Source: Phormidesmis priestleyi ULC007
GTDB lineage: Bacteria > Cyanobacteriota > Cyanobacteriia > Leptolyngbyales > Leptolyngbyaceae
DNA: 64,000 bases
NCBI RefSeq assembly: GCF_001895925.1
Contig: NZ_MPPI01000015.1
Span: 26,944 to 90,943 of the forward strand
Direction of reading: 5' to 3'
The notes under the pieces: generated by a model
The model's input: only the letters and a program-made list of their open reading frames with translations
Database searches by the model: none
What the model was told of the DNA's origin: nothing
Shown here: one piece after another, positions 20,201 through 29,848 of the stretch
Position numbering within the stretch: position 1 is the stretch's first letter
Layout of the letters: every line of letters starts with the position of its first letter
Made by a program: the position numbers and the translations under genes

Positions 20201-20878
20201 AGCCCGCAAACTTTGACACGCTAAATGGACACTTACGAGCGAAGCGGAACAAGCGGTATCGATGGCTAAGTTAGGGCCTTGCAAACCCAGAATATACGAC
20301 AGCCGACCTGCTGCAAATGCAAACCCATTGCCCGTCCCAGCGTATGGATCAATGTTTTCATAATGACCGGAAAACATCTGTAACTGGGCGTAATCATTCT
20401 GTCCGATCCCCACAAAAACACCCGTTTTGCTGCCAGTCAATTGGTTCGGGGCTTGTCCGGCATCTTCTAGGGCTTCCCAACTCACTTCTAATAGCAGGCG
20501 CTGCTGGGGATCTAGGCTGGCCGCTTCGCGAGGAGAAATCCCAAAAAACTGGGCATCAAATTGGTCTACCTGGGGAAGAAATCCACCATAACGAGTGTAA
20601 ATTTTTCCTGGCGCGTCGGGATTTGGATCATAATAGGCATCGGTATGCCAGCGGGTCTTTGGGATCAGATCGATCGCATCCACGCCATCCCGCAATTGCT
20701 GCCAGAACGCCTCTGGATGATCGGCAGAACCAGGGAACCGACAGCCCATTCCAATAATCGCGATCGGCTCGTGTTGAGCATATTCAACAGCTTCCAGTTT
20801 GGCGGCGGCTTCATCGAGGGCAAGCAGGAGCCGTTGCTTGATAGAAACTTGATTCATGGGTTCAGAAAAATCGCTCAT
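14231..20878 (-). CDS. Fully reducing PKS module: KS-AT-DH-ER-KR-ACP
   Basis: Polyketide synthase of 2215 residues. N-terminal docking helix 1-36; KS about 37-465 (Cys210 in DTACSAS); AT about 568-870 (GHSLGEY and HAFHS, malonyl type); DH about 930-1230 (HPLLGQRL; catalytic His region [10 protein letters not shown], where the usual Gly is Gln, as I recall in other cyanobacterial DHs; Asp in [10 protein letters not shown]); ER about 1490-1790 ([20 protein letters not shown]); KR about 1810-1990 ([10 protein letters not shown] at the LDD position, suggesting a B-type ketoreductase; GNYAAANAF); ACP with Ser2130 (GLDS); C-terminal docking helix. It should add one fully reduced C2 unit. Start is one base after the stop of the preceding PKS and the next PKS begins 5 bases after its stop, so the three are one transcript. 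Confidence 0.95.
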   Translation of the reverse strand: MSDFSEPMNQVSIKQRLLLALDEAAAKLEAVEYAQHEPIAIIGMGCRFPGSADHPEAFWQQLRDGVDAIDLIPKTRWHTDAYYDPNPDAPGKIYTRYGGFLPQVDQFDAQFFGISPREAASLDPQQRLLLEVSWEALEDAGQAPNQLTGSKTGVFVGIGQNDYAQLQMFSGHYENIDPYAGTGNGFAFAAGRLSYILGLQGPNLAIDTACSASLVSVHLACQSLRAGECDLALAGGVHLILSPEVTIFLSRARVLSPDGRCKTFDASADGYGRGEGCGMLVLKRLSDAVANSDRILAVIRGSAVNHDGHSSGLTVPNKQAQQALISQALAKAKVDPLQISYVEVHGTGTALGDPIEIRALDTVLGKGRSQANPLVIGSVKTNIGHLEAAAGIAGLIKVVLSLQHQEIPPHLHFSQPNPHVNWEQLPMLVPTAARPWPGGQKRLAGVSSFGFSGTNAHLILEAAPPDSPTAPEPGERERERPLHLLALSAKTPNALLQLAHRYAHHLQSHPDLPLSDVCFTAAGGRSHFPYRLSIVAATIAEAVDKLMVYPVAAAPLPAAQSPGNSPPKIAFLFTGQGSQYVHMGRQLYETQPIFRQTLEDCDTLLRPYLDPPLLQVLYPRPGASSPIDQTAYTQPALFALEYALCQLWRSWGIVPDVVMGHSLGEYVAATVAGVFTLAESLKLVATRARLMQSLPQTGGMMAVFAPLAVVEELMPDQSGLGIAAINGPAHVVISGARPALERVQASLQSRGVATRALNVSHAFHSPAMQPILDDLEQAAKAVTYAQPQIRLISNVTGEVATSAIATPEYWVAHLRQSVQFARSIDTLYQQGIEIFVEIGPKPILLEMARHCLPAAVGVWLPSLHFGQADWQPLLQSLGELYRCGAKVDWSGFDQDCPRRRVALPTYPFQRERYWVKTATPGANPSSFRASSTAPRLHPLLGQRLHLPGTEEIRFESTLSQDSPAYLAHHRLYQQVILPATAYLEMALAAGAVVCNSNNLRLQETVIQQALMLGDADKTLHVVLKPEDSKTENSKTFSWQVYSLNVDENNSESYWALHAFGNLVEDPKNSPPQVNLAALQAQYTEAVSTNQYYQQLRQQGVDYGTSFQAIDKLWRHPGQALAQIRLPEPLILEAEAYKLHPILLDACFQVVGTALAEADQQAVYIPVGVERLQLYRRPSTHLWTQLKICQVEGWQQKTVTATVQLLDESGNMVAQLEGLTLRSITRQALQQVLQQEDLSHWLYETTWQVQERSAKHPPLPSGQLSHWLLFVDPGEIGRTLATYLRDKGDRCVLVSPGLGYARLAADEYQINPTNPADFQQLLLDSQDDHSQFYSGVIFLWSLEDSLPDITLASLEDAQAQSCGSVLHLLQSLVQTNPAVIPRLWLVTRGTQPIGESQLPHIQQAPLWGLGRVIALEHSDLRCVRLDLDPAVDQTEVLTLLEELRSPDREDQIAYRQGVRYVPRLVRSRSGAGERQAKMLEFPTEPFQVKITSYGLLENLTLAPMTRRAPEPEEVEIEVCACGLNFRDVLNALGLLQAYTQQQGIDAAIDIPFGGECAGRVVAVGKQVSRFQVGDEVMAVMALGSLSSFVTVKADFVVPKPPDLSFAAAATILTPFLTAYYGLHYQAKMQPGDRILIHAAAGGVGQAAVQLAQRVGAEIFATASPSKWEFLKSTGVTQVMNSRTLDFAEAVMTATDGQGLDIVLNSLNGEFIPKSLEVLGQGGRFVEIGKIGIWDQTQVQSQRPDASYFAFDLLELSLQNPGLIASMLEELMEEFKHGTLKPLNYKAFPIHQVVDAFRYMQTAKHVGKVVISMPQARQGEGSYLITGGLGALGLQVARWLVVERRVRHLVLMGRQAASQAAQATIAELQQAGANVKICKADVAIRDEVSRVLTEVQASMPPLRGIIHAAGVLADGVLLSQTWERFSSVMAPKITGAWNLHVLTQELPLDCFICFSSSAALLGSPGQGNYAAANAFMDALMHYRRALGLPGLSINWGPWATAGMAEEMTPRDRDRWAALGISAIKPEQGLQVLAQLLEHPATQVGVLSVNWAKFLKQLPQGLDLPLLEHCTAASDQSQAQQPEFLQQLKDAPFKERKILLMTYIRSQIARVVGLKSWEQIEPRQRLFDLGLDSLVAVELKNCFERDLGKSLRSTLIFDYPTVEALVEYLEDVLSLELSPPLSPESPPLAEDTELSATLKELSQEELADLLAKKLASLD
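18543..19759. repeat. 1217-bp duplicated block, copy in the reducing PKS
   Basis: Partner of 11887-13103 with one mismatch found (19723). The AT of the upstream PKS (20880-25487) is clearly divergent from both, so the conversion involved only the second and third PKS genes. Confidence 0.92.
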
Positions 20879-20879
20879 G

Positions 20880-23800
20880 TTATTTTCCCCTTAGCAGCTT
20901 TTCCAGTTTTTCCAGCCGCTCTGTAATTGAGGCATCAATATCCTCTTCTGTGAGTACGTCTACCCTCGATCGGGCGGTTGGTTTGGTTTTCGCCTTGGGC
21001 AATTGAGTGATATCTGACCCTGACGGCACGATTCGGGGTTGAGGTTCTGCTGCGGCTAATTGAACCGGATCTGCTGATCCAGTAGCCTCCCGTCGGAGGA
21101 TGTCGTTTAGCAGATGCTCCACCAAATCCTGGATGGTTGCAAACTCAAACATTAAGGTTGCAGGCAACGAAGTACCCAAATGAGTATCTAAGCGGTTTTT
21201 TAGTTCCAGTACCATCAACGAGTCCATCCCCATATCAAAGAATCCCTGCTGTGGATCGGGCAGGTGTGGCGATCTCAGACCCATGATTTTGGCAACTTCC
21301 TGCTGGATATAGGCGATTAACAGGGGTTGACGATCGCAGATAGGAACGGTTTCCAGCTCCTGTAAAATCGTATGCTGCTGTGCTGACGCATTCTCCTCTG
21401 GACTGGTCACTTCATTCAGCAAGTGGGTCAGTAATGGTATTTGCTCGGCGGTAACCTGCTGCTTCAGCCGTGACCAATCCACTGAAAACACACCCATCTG
21501 AGCTATCCCCTGCTGTCCTAGCAGGTTTGTCAACGCCTGCAATCCCTGCTCCCAACTGAACCGATTCATGCCCAAAACAGCCAGACGATTTTGATAACGA
21601 TCATCTAAGTTGACCACCATTCCTGTATCCGCCCACAGTCCCCAGTTCAGACTCAAACCAGGAAGCCCTTGCCTTTGTCGATAATGGGCCAAGCTATCCA
21701 GAAATGCATTGGCAGCAGCATAATTACTTTGACCTGCCGCGCCCAGTAGCGAACTCACGGAGGAGAAACAAACAAAAAAGTCTAACGGCAAACGCTGGGT
21801 GAGGGTGTGTAAATTCCAGGCACCCTGAACCTTGGGATTCATTACTTTGGCGAACCGTTCCCAGTCTTGTTGCAGCAGGATTCCATCCTCCAAAACACCT
21901 GCCGCATGAATAATGCCCTTCAGGGGTGGCATTGAGGCATTGAGTCTGTCAAAGACCCTGAGCATCTCTGTGTGGTTCGATACATCAGCCTGCGTAACCA
22001 GAATTTGAGCTTCCCCCTGCTCCAGATCCGCGATCGCAGCTTGAGTTGGGGCCGATGCGGGCCGACGGCTCAGTAAAATCAAGTGCCGAACGCCCTGCTT
22101 AACCATCCACCGAGCGACCTGCAATCCCAAAGCTCCTAAACCCCCCGTAATTAGATAGGTCGCATCGGGTCTTAGCGGCACGGCTGCTGCTGGCAACTCG
22201 CCTTTGTTGATTAAACGTGCCACATAACGGTGTCCCGATCGCCAAGCAATCTGGTCTTCACCCTCCGCAGCACAAATTTCTGTAAGCAGCATCCTTGCTG
22301 CATCTGGTTGCGTTGCGTCTAACGCTAAATCGCACAGCCCCCCCCACAATTGCGGGTGTTCTAAGGCGATGACTTTACCCAATCCCCATATAGGAGCTTG
22401 AGCAACGGCTGGAGAACCAGGTTGAGATTCCACAAACTGAGCGCCCTGCGTGACCAACCACAATCGCGGTAAGACCGACCCGTTACGCTTAACGATCGCC
22501 TGCACTAAATGCAAGATGCTAGCACAACCCAAAATTTGCACCTGCTCCAGAGCGGCAAGATTTAACTCCGGCGTTTGTTCTAATCCAACACTCCATAGAT
22601 GAACCACTCCCTTCAACGGGAGGGCATTGATGAGGTCAACGTCCCGTAACAGTTGTTGAAAATTCTCAGGATCGACTGGATTGACGCTGTAAACTCCAGG
22701 TTGCTGACAGGTATAAGCATCGCCGGGATAGACAACAAAACACGTTTGTCCCTGGGAGTGTAAAATTTCTATCAGGGCATCTCCTATACCACTAGAGTCA
22801 GCGAAAATCAGCCAACTACTAGGCTTACTGTCCAGAGTAGCCGTTATATCTAGGTTTTGCTGGCGGGGTTTTGGTTGCCACTGGATTTCATACAGTCCAA
22901 CGACTGAAGGTTGAACTTTTTCCGGTAATGCAGGCTGGGCTGTGTGCGGACTACTGTCTGTCGTTTCAATCCAATACCGTTGGCGCTGAAATGGATATGT
23001 TGGTACTTTTAGAGGACGACGGGCATATTCCTGGTCAAAGCCAAACCAGTCTACCTGCACCCCGCGAATGTGTAACTCCGCTAAACTTCGGAGCATTTGT
23101 TGCCAATCGTCTTTTCCCGGACGCAAACTGGGCAACCACACCATTGCTCCAGACTCCAAGCACTGCTGACCCATTTCCAACAAAGTCGGCTGAGGACCAA
23201 TCTCCACAAATAACTCATACCCTAGCTGAACCAGGGTTTCCATACTCGTGGCAAATTTGACCGATCGCAACAGATGACGGCTCCAATAGTCAGGAGTCGC
23301 AATATCCTCCGTGGCGAGTTGCCCAGTGACATTAGAGACTAAGTTCATTTTCGCTGGAGAGTAAGTTACAGTTGCGGCGACTTGCTCAAACTCTGCCAGT
23401 ATGGGCTGCATTAACGGAGAGTGGAACTTCACCACTATTTCTCCATCTTGAGGCAGGTTTTGCATTAAACGACCTCTTGCAGCAATTAGCTTCAGTCCAT
23501 CTTCTAAGCTGAACACTCCCGCTACACAAGCTGCGACATATTCCCCCACACTCTGACCTATGACGATACCCGGTTCGATGCCCCAGGATTTCCACACCTT
23601 AACCAGGGCGTATTCAATGGCAAATAGGGCGGGTTGGGTGTAAGCGGTTGCATCGAGTAATGGCGCGGATTGTGAGTTGGGAATGTGGGGATCTGGATAT
23701 AGAACTTCGAGCAGGGGGAGGTTCAGATAGGGATGTAAAAGGGTCGCGCATTCGTCTAGAGTTTGCCGAAAAATCGGTTGAGTTTCGTAAAGTTGCCGTC

Positions 23801-25487
23801 CCATCTCGACATACTGTGACCCCTGACCTGTGAATAAAAATACTGGCTTTGGAGGTTTCCGACTGCGAAAAACGTGACTGACTACAGATTCAGTAGGTAT
23901 GCTGCTGACAAAAGCTGCTAACTGTCTCCGTAACGACCCGGTAGAGTCTGCAACTATAGCTAGACGATGATTAAACTGCGATCGCCGAGTATTGGCTGTA
24001 AAACAAATATCTGCGATCTCGGTCTGGGGTTGGTTTGCCAAAAACTCCTGATAGCGTTGGGCGAGCGATCGCAAAGCCGCTTCACTCTTGGCAGATAGGG
24101 TTAGCACATGCCAGGGACGTTCGATCGCTGCGAGATTTTGCCGCTTGAACGCCAATTGCTCCGGGCTAGACCTATCCCCAGCCCTACTATCCGGTGCTGC
24201 TTCCATAACGATATGGGCATTCGTCCCGCCAAAGCCAAAGGAACTGACTCCAGCCGCTAGAGTGCCACCATTCCCAGCCGTCCAGAGCGACAGTTGCTCC
24301 TGCACCCGTAACCGCAACTTTTCAAAATTAATGTAGGGATTGGGTTGCTGAAAATGCAAGCTGGGCGGAATCTGGCGGTGTTTGAGTGACAGAGCCACTT
24401 TAATCAACCCGGCAATCCCTGCCGCTGCTTCCAAGTGACCAATATTGCTTTTCACCGAACCGACGGCACAGTAGCTTCCAGGACGACGATTCTTGGACAA
24501 TACTTTTCCCAAGGCTTTCAGCTCCATCGGGTCGCCTAACTTCGTCCCCGTGCCATGTGCTTCTATATAGCTAACCTGCTCTGGAGAAACCCCCGATCGG
24601 CGATAGGCTGACCGCAGCACAGCTTCCTGGGCGTGGGGGTTAGGAGCGGTCAGACCGTTGCTGCGCCCATCCTGGTTGATGGCGCTGCCTCGAATCACTG
24701 CGTAAATGGTATCACCATCCGCGATCGCCTGAGATAAGGGCTTCAAGACCACCATCCCTGCCCCCTCACCCCGGACGTAACCGTTTGCACGGGCATCAAA
24801 GACTTTGCAAAGTCCATCGTCCGCCATGAATCCCCCTTGGGAGAAGCTGACCGTAACCCACGGCGATAACATGATATGCACACCCCCAGCCAGTGCCATG
24901 CTGGATTCCCCATTCCACAAGCTCTGACAAGCGAGGTGAACGGACACCAGGGAAGAGGAACAGGCCGTATCAATGGCCATACTGGGCCCAGTAAAATCAA
25001 ACACGTAGGAGATCCGGTGGGCGGCGATGCAGTTATTGTTGCCTGTGGCGGCGTAGGCATCAACGTTACGAGGATTTCTCATTAGCAACTCGTAGTAGTC
25101 GTAACTCGAAATGCCAACGAAAACACCAATTTCTGACCCGGCCAGACGCTCTGGAACTTGTCCGGCATCTTCCAGTGCTTCCCAAGTCACCTCCAATAAA
25201 AGTCGCTGTTTGGGATCCATACTCACCGCTTCACGGGGAGCGATACCAAAAAACTCAGGTTCAAACTGATCCACCTGATCCAAAAAACCACCCCAACGGG
25301 TATTCATTTTGTCCGGCGTGGCGGGGTTGGGATCGTAGAAGGCGTTGATATCCCAGCGATCGAGCGGTACTTCCGTAATAGCGCTCACCCCATCTTGCAG
25401 GAGTTGCCAGAAAGCGTCCGGGTCGTTGGCACCAGGAAACCGACATCCGATTCCAATAATTGCAATGGGTTCAAAGTCCGTTGCCAT
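20880..25487 (-). CDS. PKS module KS-AT(internally deleted)-KR-ACP
   Basis: Polyketide synthase of 1535 residues. KS about 5-430 (Cys176 in DTACSSS); AT about 540-800; KR about 1110-1290 ([10 protein letters not shown] at the LDD position, B-type; SNYAAANAF); ACP with Ser1423 (GMDS); C-terminal coiled coil (LEKLEKLL) as a docking tail. The AT nucleophile motif is GQSVGEY rather than GHSLGEY. Between MQNLPQ and FHSPLMQ only 7 residues remain where both sister ATs have 66, so about 59 residues of the small ferredoxin-like subdomain are missing in frame (near 23430). This AT is probably dead or needs acylation in trans. No DH is present, so this extension should leave a beta-hydroxyl. The N-terminus starts directly at the KS, without a docking helix, and would take the acyl chain from the FAAL-linked ACP. 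Confidence 0.93.
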   Translation of the reverse strand: MATDFEPIAIIGIGCRFPGANDPDAFWQLLQDGVSAITEVPLDRWDINAFYDPNPATPDKMNTRWGGFLDQVDQFEPEFFGIAPREAVSMDPKQRLLLEVTWEALEDAGQVPERLAGSEIGVFVGISSYDYYELLMRNPRNVDAYAATGNNNCIAAHRISYVFDFTGPSMAIDTACSSSLVSVHLACQSLWNGESSMALAGGVHIMLSPWVTVSFSQGGFMADDGLCKVFDARANGYVRGEGAGMVVLKPLSQAIADGDTIYAVIRGSAINQDGRSNGLTAPNPHAQEAVLRSAYRRSGVSPEQVSYIEAHGTGTKLGDPMELKALGKVLSKNRRPGSYCAVGSVKSNIGHLEAAAGIAGLIKVALSLKHRQIPPSLHFQQPNPYINFEKLRLRVQEQLSLWTAGNGGTLAAGVSSFGFGGTNAHIVMEAAPDSRAGDRSSPEQLAFKRQNLAAIERPWHVLTLSAKSEAALRSLAQRYQEFLANQPQTEIADICFTANTRRSQFNHRLAIVADSTGSLRRQLAAFVSSIPTESVVSHVFRSRKPPKPVFLFTGQGSQYVEMGRQLYETQPIFRQTLDECATLLHPYLNLPLLEVLYPDPHIPNSQSAPLLDATAYTQPALFAIEYALVKVWKSWGIEPGIVIGQSVGEYVAACVAGVFSLEDGLKLIAARGRLMQNLPQDGEIVVKFHSPLMQPILAEFEQVAATVTYSPAKMNLVSNVTGQLATEDIATPDYWSRHLLRSVKFATSMETLVQLGYELFVEIGPQPTLLEMGQQCLESGAMVWLPSLRPGKDDWQQMLRSLAELHIRGVQVDWFGFDQEYARRPLKVPTYPFQRQRYWIETTDSSPHTAQPALPEKVQPSVVGLYEIQWQPKPRQQNLDITATLDSKPSSWLIFADSSGIGDALIEILHSQGQTCFVVYPGDAYTCQQPGVYSVNPVDPENFQQLLRDVDLINALPLKGVVHLWSVGLEQTPELNLAALEQVQILGCASILHLVQAIVKRNGSVLPRLWLVTQGAQFVESQPGSPAVAQAPIWGLGKVIALEHPQLWGGLCDLALDATQPDAARMLLTEICAAEGEDQIAWRSGHRYVARLINKGELPAAAVPLRPDATYLITGGLGALGLQVARWMVKQGVRHLILLSRRPASAPTQAAIADLEQGEAQILVTQADVSNHTEMLRVFDRLNASMPPLKGIIHAAGVLEDGILLQQDWERFAKVMNPKVQGAWNLHTLTQRLPLDFFVCFSSVSSLLGAAGQSNYAAANAFLDSLAHYRQRQGLPGLSLNWGLWADTGMVVNLDDRYQNRLAVLGMNRFSWEQGLQALTNLLGQQGIAQMGVFSVDWSRLKQQVTAEQIPLLTHLLNEVTSPEENASAQQHTILQELETVPICDRQPLLIAYIQQEVAKIMGLRSPHLPDPQQGFFDMGMDSLMVLELKNRLDTHLGTSLPATLMFEFATIQDLVEHLLNDILRREATGSADPVQLAAAEPQPRIVPSGSDITQLPKAKTKPTARSRVDVLTEEDIDASITERLEKLEKLLRGK

Positions 25488-25538
25488 TTTTTCCTTCTTA
25501 ATATATTTATTTCCAAGGCTGTTGATGGGGTGGTGTCC

Positions 25539-25593
25539 GGGCGGGTTTAGTCAGAGTCTCCAATACTCAACTACTGATAGACAAAACCCGCCC
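25539..25593. repeat. Inverted repeat between P450 and first PKS
   Basis: Arms GGGCGGGTTT (25539-25548) and AAACCCGCCC (25584-25593) are perfect complements with a 35-base spacer in the 197-base gap between the P450 stop and the PKS start. It could attenuate transcription into the PKS genes or be a remnant of a repeat; no T-run follows. Confidence 0.55.
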
Positions 25594-25684
25594 CTTGTAT
25601 TGAGGGGAAGATAAGACAAAGACTTGACCACCGGGATGTAAAACAGTATCTACGATTTACGGTATAAGCTTGTCTGGAAATTGC

Positions 25685-26974
25685 CTAAGTTCTAAAAGTC
25701 ACCGGGAGCGCTTTCAAGCCCCGTAAAGCAATATTCTTTCTCCACTCTAGGGTGTTGGTTTGTAGCTGCAAGTCGGGTAAGCGTTGTAACAGGGTGTTGA
25801 TGGCAATTTGACCTTCAACTCGTGCTAGTGCCGCGCCCAAACAATAGTGAATGCCATCAGCAAAGGACAGGTGATTGTTATCACTGCGGTTCAGCAAGAG
25901 GCGATCGCAGTCAGGAAATTGGGCGGGATCTCGATTGGCCGCTCCCAGATAAAGAATCACCTGTTCGCCAGCCGCAATTTTATGGCCATCGATTTCCACA
26001 TCTTCCAGCGCGATGCGGGCAATTCGCTGAATTGGGCTATCGTAGCGCAGCAGTTCTTCTACCGCACTAGCAATCATTGTGGGTTCCTGTTTGAGTAACT
26101 CCATCTGTGCAGGATGGCGGAGCAACGCCAGCATACCATTCCCAATCAGATTGACGGTGGTTTCTTCGCCTGTGGCAAACAACAACATACAAACCGTTAA
26201 CAGTTCATCATTACTGAGTCGATCGCCTTCATCTCTAGCCACGATTAGAGAGCTGATCAGGTCAGATTGCGGTTGCTTTTCCCGCTCTGCAATCAACTCG
26301 CGAAAGCAGTTGGAAAACTTTTGGATGATCTGATTCATATAAACCAGAGTCTCCAGAGAATTAAATGGATCCAGGATGCCAGACAGGTCATTCGCCCACT
26401 GATACACCTGGTCTTGAATGTCCTCTGGTATCCCCAGCAGGGTGGAGATCACGCGCACAGGTACGGGGCGTGCCAGATCGGAAATAATGTCCATGCGCCC
26501 TGTTTTCTGAACAGTGCCGATTAACTGATCTACAATATCTTGCGTTTGGGGACGCAGGCGTTCTACCACGCTGGGAGAAAAGGCTTGACCAACTAACTTT
26601 CGCAGCCTGGTGTGGTCAGGTGGCTCCAGAGATAATAACCATGTATTGGTGGCGCGTACTAGTGCGTTAAGATTTTGATTTTGATGTTTGAGGTACTGAT
26701 TCTTATCATTGAGGCGTTGGGGTAGATTGTCACTGCGAAACCGAGGATCGCGCAAAACGGCCTTGACATCCGCATAGCGGGTTAGTCCCCATGATCCAAA
26801 AAAGTGCCGATGGATGGGGTCGTAGGAGCGAAGGCGGTGGTAAGCCGGATAAGGATTGGTGTGAAACTCAAGATCAAACGGATTGAACTTGAATGCTTTT
26901 GTTGTTTCTGGTTTTTTAGTGTTGCCAGAATCGACAATCTCTTGATTTGTATTTGAAATTGGCTCCATGTTCAA
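25685..26974 (-). CDS. Cytochrome P450 monooxygenase
   Basis: Soluble bacterial P450 of 429 residues. The I-helix oxygen-binding motif is ATGEETT, the K-helix is EELLR, and the heme-binding loop is FADGIHYCLG with Cys378 as thiolate ligand. The general look (SLEPPDHTRLRKLVGQAFSP) is that of CYP107-type biosynthetic P450s. It sits between the fatty acyl-AMP ligase (9-base gap upstream) and the first PKS, in the same direction, so the likely substrate is the ACP-bound fatty chain or a later lipopeptide intermediate. Regiochemistry cannot be read from sequence. A GAGAG purine stretch precedes the ATG. A ferredoxin partner is not encoded here and would be supplied by the host. Confidence 0.95.
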   Translation of the reverse strand: MNMEPISNTNQEIVDSGNTKKPETTKAFKFNPFDLEFHTNPYPAYHRLRSYDPIHRHFFGSWGLTRYADVKAVLRDPRFRSDNLPQRLNDKNQYLKHQNQNLNALVRATNTWLLSLEPPDHTRLRKLVGQAFSPSVVERLRPQTQDIVDQLIGTVQKTGRMDIISDLARPVPVRVISTLLGIPEDIQDQVYQWANDLSGILDPFNSLETLVYMNQIIQKFSNCFRELIAEREKQPQSDLISSLIVARDEGDRLSNDELLTVCMLLFATGEETTVNLIGNGMLALLRHPAQMELLKQEPTMIASAVEELLRYDSPIQRIARIALEDVEIDGHKIAAGEQVILYLGAANRDPAQFPDCDRLLLNRSDNNHLSFADGIHYCLGAALARVEGQIAINTLLQRLPDLQLQTNTLEWRKNIALRGLKALPVTFRT

Positions 26975-26983
26975 CTCTCTCTT

Positions 26984-29128
26984 TTAAGTATCGGCATCAC
27001 CTGATTGAGTATCTTCTGGTTGTAAATAACGGCATTCTTGCGATAGGTATTGGACAACGGCTTTGATGCTAGGGTATTCCCAGAATAGAGTGGGGTCAAG
27101 TTCTAGATTCAACCATTGAGCCAATTCACCTGTGGCACTAACAGCGACCGAGGAATCCATTCCGTAGTTCGCAAATGGTTCATTAATATTAATCTCATTC
27201 GATGGTACTTTCAGGTATAAAGCGAGATAAGCGATTAGCCAATTTTCTATCTCGTCAGGTGTGGACGTTGGAGTTAAAGTTTGATCGATCGCTGCCAACC
27301 CCTGCTTCTCAGAGGGACCTTGCTCCTGCAGCGGGTTTACTTGTGCCTGTTGTTCTAAATTGATGTCCTGGGGCATTGCAGTCCAATGACCAACCACATC
27401 CAAACTGCCATCCCAAAAACCAGCCTGACAAGCATGACGTTTAATTTTACCGCTGGACGTTTTGGGAATGCTGGCGGTCTTGAGTAATGCCACGGTGTAG
27501 ACTTGCAGGTCGTGGTGCTTCGATACGGCCTGCCGGATCGCTGTAGCCACAGATTGGACATCCAACTGGCGCAGATAATTCCGCTCGACCTCACACGCGA
27601 TCGCTAACTGCTCAACCCCATCGACTTCGACTAAAATCGCTGCTCCACAACCGGAGCGCAGGGCTGGATGACTTTGAGTGGCTGTCAGTTCAATGTCTTG
27701 CGGATAATGGTTGCACCCCCGAATAATGATCAAGTCTTTCAAGCGTCCGGTGACAAACAACTCACCGTCCTGTACAAATCCCAGATCCCCTGTACGCAGA
27801 AAGGGTTCGTTGCCGCTATCGTTCAGGTAGGCTCGAAACGTGGCTTCCGTGTTCTCGGGTTGTTTCCAATAGCCAAGTGCCACAGAAGAGCTGGAGACCC
27901 AAATTTCTCCAACCTTGCCAGCGTGACAGGGGATGAAGGTTTCTGGGTCAACGATCTCAATTTTTTGGTCTAACCAACTGCGACCACAACTCACGATCGC
28001 CTGAGCAGTGTTGTACTCCTCACCCACAACGACCACCTGATTTTGTTCTAAGGCGGCTTTGTCAACCTGGCAAATCAAGGGTGGGTCTGCTTTCAAACCG
28101 CCCGATATGATTAATGTTGTCTCCGCCATGCCATAGCAGGGGTAAAATGCCTCTCGGCGAAAGCCACACTCCGCAAACGTGTGAGCAAAATGATCTAACG
28201 TTTCAGCCCGGATCGGTTCCGCCCCTGTAAACGCGACATCCCAACGGCTCAAATCCAGCGTTGCCCGTTGTTCAGGAGTAACTTGGCGGCAGGCAAGGTC
28301 ATAAGCAAAGTTTGGGCCACCACTGGTCGTAGCCTGATACCGGGAAATCGCTTCTAACCAGCGTAAGGGTTTCTGGAGAAAGGCGAAAGGGGACATCAGC
28401 ACGACGGGGAAACCACCAAAAAGGGGCTGTAAAATGCCGCCAATCAGCCCCATATCGTGATAAGGCGGTAACCAGATGACCCCTCGGCTATGGGGGGCAT
28501 GCTCAAAACACTGATGAATTAATGTCAAATTTTGCAGCAAATTTTCATGGCTGACCATCACGCCCCTGGGAGTTCCCGTAGAACCGGAAGTGTACTGGAG
28601 AAAAGCCAGGTCGCTCCCGGAGACCATCGGCTCCTGCCACTCTGAAGCCAGATGGCTGGCGATGAGATCGGTGGGCAACCAGTGCAAAGCCGCCAATTCT
28701 GGATTTTGGGCAATTTGATTGTCCATCTTGCCTAACTCAGCTGTCGTAGTCAGTACTACCGTCGCCTGAGCATCGGCAACAATGGACTGTAGCCTGGACT
28801 GATTTTGATTGCGTCTGGGTGGATAAGCAGGAACTGCCACCACAGAGGCATACAAACACCCAAAAAACGCCGCAATGTAGTCTAGACCGGACTGATAAAC
28901 CAGTATCGCTCGATCTCCTGGGGCGACTAGGGATTGCAGCGATGCCGCGATCGCTCGTGCTTGTTGATCCAATTCTCCACAGGTCAGCCTGAAAGATTCT
29001 GTTTCTCCGTCCTGAAGAAAGGTATAAAGGGTCTGGTCGGCTTGGTATAAAGCTCGATGCCGCAGCAGCTCGATTAACGTTAAACCCTTAGCCAAAGTAT
29101 CTGGGAAATGCTCTAAGAAATTATGCAC
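26984..29128 (-). CDS. Fatty acyl-AMP ligase fused to an acyl carrier protein (FAAL-ACP)
   Basis: Chain-initiating enzyme of 714 residues. Residues 1-590 are an ANL-superfamily ligase (QYTSGSTGTPRGV near 180) of the FAAL type, with TGRLKDLIIIRG and the C-terminal Lys motif KTSSGKIKRHAC; these adenylate a free fatty acid and hand it to a carrier without CoA. Residues 620-700 form an ACP with Ser659 (GMDS). The GTG start follows an AGAGGGA ribosome-binding site. It is the first gene of the lipid-side series (FAAL, P450, three PKS), so its promoter should lie in 29129-29325. Similar FAAL-ACP starters open the puwainaphycin, hassallidin and laxaphycin assembly lines. The chain length selected cannot be read. 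Confidence 0.95.
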   Translation of the reverse strand: MHNFLEHFPDTLAKGLTLIELLRHRALYQADQTLYTFLQDGETESFRLTCGELDQQARAIAASLQSLVAPGDRAILVYQSGLDYIAAFFGCLYASVVAVPAYPPRRNQNQSRLQSIVADAQATVVLTTTAELGKMDNQIAQNPELAALHWLPTDLIASHLASEWQEPMVSGSDLAFLQYTSGSTGTPRGVMVSHENLLQNLTLIHQCFEHAPHSRGVIWLPPYHDMGLIGGILQPLFGGFPVVLMSPFAFLQKPLRWLEAISRYQATTSGGPNFAYDLACRQVTPEQRATLDLSRWDVAFTGAEPIRAETLDHFAHTFAECGFRREAFYPCYGMAETTLIISGGLKADPPLICQVDKAALEQNQVVVVGEEYNTAQAIVSCGRSWLDQKIEIVDPETFIPCHAGKVGEIWVSSSSVALGYWKQPENTEATFRAYLNDSGNEPFLRTGDLGFVQDGELFVTGRLKDLIIIRGCNHYPQDIELTATQSHPALRSGCGAAILVEVDGVEQLAIACEVERNYLRQLDVQSVATAIRQAVSKHHDLQVYTVALLKTASIPKTSSGKIKRHACQAGFWDGSLDVVGHWTAMPQDINLEQQAQVNPLQEQGPSEKQGLAAIDQTLTPTSTPDEIENWLIAYLALYLKVPSNEININEPFANYGMDSSVAVSATGELAQWLNLELDPTLFWEYPSIKAVVQYLSQECRYLQPEDTQSGDADT

Positions 29129-29259
29129 TGTATCGTCCCTCTGTGCTGAAAGCGAAGGTTTTCGAGTTGCTTCACCAAATCTCGTGGTCTAGTCAAAGGT
29201 CAGGGGAAATTTGTCTCTCAATAATTCATCTCTCAACCAAATTCATTCCCTCCATCGTA

Positions 29260-29294
29260 TGCAACGCCAAGACGCAATGCCAGGATGCAACGCC
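29260..29294. promoter_or_regulatory. Three iteron-like direct repeats with a 13-bp period
   Basis: TGCAACGCC (29260-29268), CGCAATGCC (29273-29281) and TGCAACGCC (29286-29294) recur every 13 bases, about 130-170 bases upstream of the FAAL start. Phased short repeats of this kind may bind a regulator. No regulator gene is in the cluster portion seen, so the role is a guess. Confidence 0.4.
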
Positions 29295-29325
29295 TTTATT
29301 TTATGTTTAATGATCAATAGTCCGG

Positions 29326-29750
29326 GTGCGATTCGTTGAGGGATGAAATACGGTATCCAGTCCGTCCATAATCACTCCAGCCAAGACTCCTAAGTCTAGC
29401 TGAACTTCCCGCTTGATGTCGGTGCAAGCCCTACCCTTCAAACTCAGAAGTAACTCCTGATCTGCCTACAGCGAACAAGCTCGATTCTTGCGGGCTAAAG
29501 CTGGGAGGGCGCAATCAGACAACAGTTATGGGTTGACGCTGGCGCTAACAGGGGGGTTCCTACGATGAAATCAGATTCTGAAAAAGCGACCGAATTGTGA
29601 GCAAGGCATAACCACAAAACCTTGACTTTGCCAGAGATTGTATCCCGCCGTGTCTCCGGAGGAAACCTGTAAGAGTCAGAGGTTCTGGCGGTTGAATTGA
29701 ATCCATCTAAGGGAACGGGCAATCGAGCAGGAGGAACGAAGACGACAATT
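29326..29750 (+). mobile_element. 5' remnant of a group II intron, no reverse transcriptase, no domain V
   Basis: From GTGCGATTCGTTGAGGG the sequence follows the start of cyanobacterial group II introns as I know them: the conserved 5' GUGCG, the GATGAAATACGGTATCC segment, GCGGGCTAAAGCTGGGAGGG, CAACAGTTATGGGTTGACGC and a long structured domain I. The homology fades near 29750, where an intron-encoded reverse transcriptase would usually begin. No RT frame and no domain V (GAGC ... GAAA ... GUUC type) follow. It is therefore a truncated, immobile copy. The 3' boundary is approximate. Confidence 0.6.
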
Positions 29751-29848
29751 ACTGGGGGGACAGGATTTGTAATTGACGCGATCGGTCAATTTAATTGACG
29801 CGCAACACCCGCCTTTTAAGGCGCAGATATATATGATAAATTGCTTTA

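Noticed and set aside
29495..29722. Minus-strand open frame of 75 codons
   Set aside because: It lies inside the structured group II intron remnant and has no homology or ribosome-binding site.
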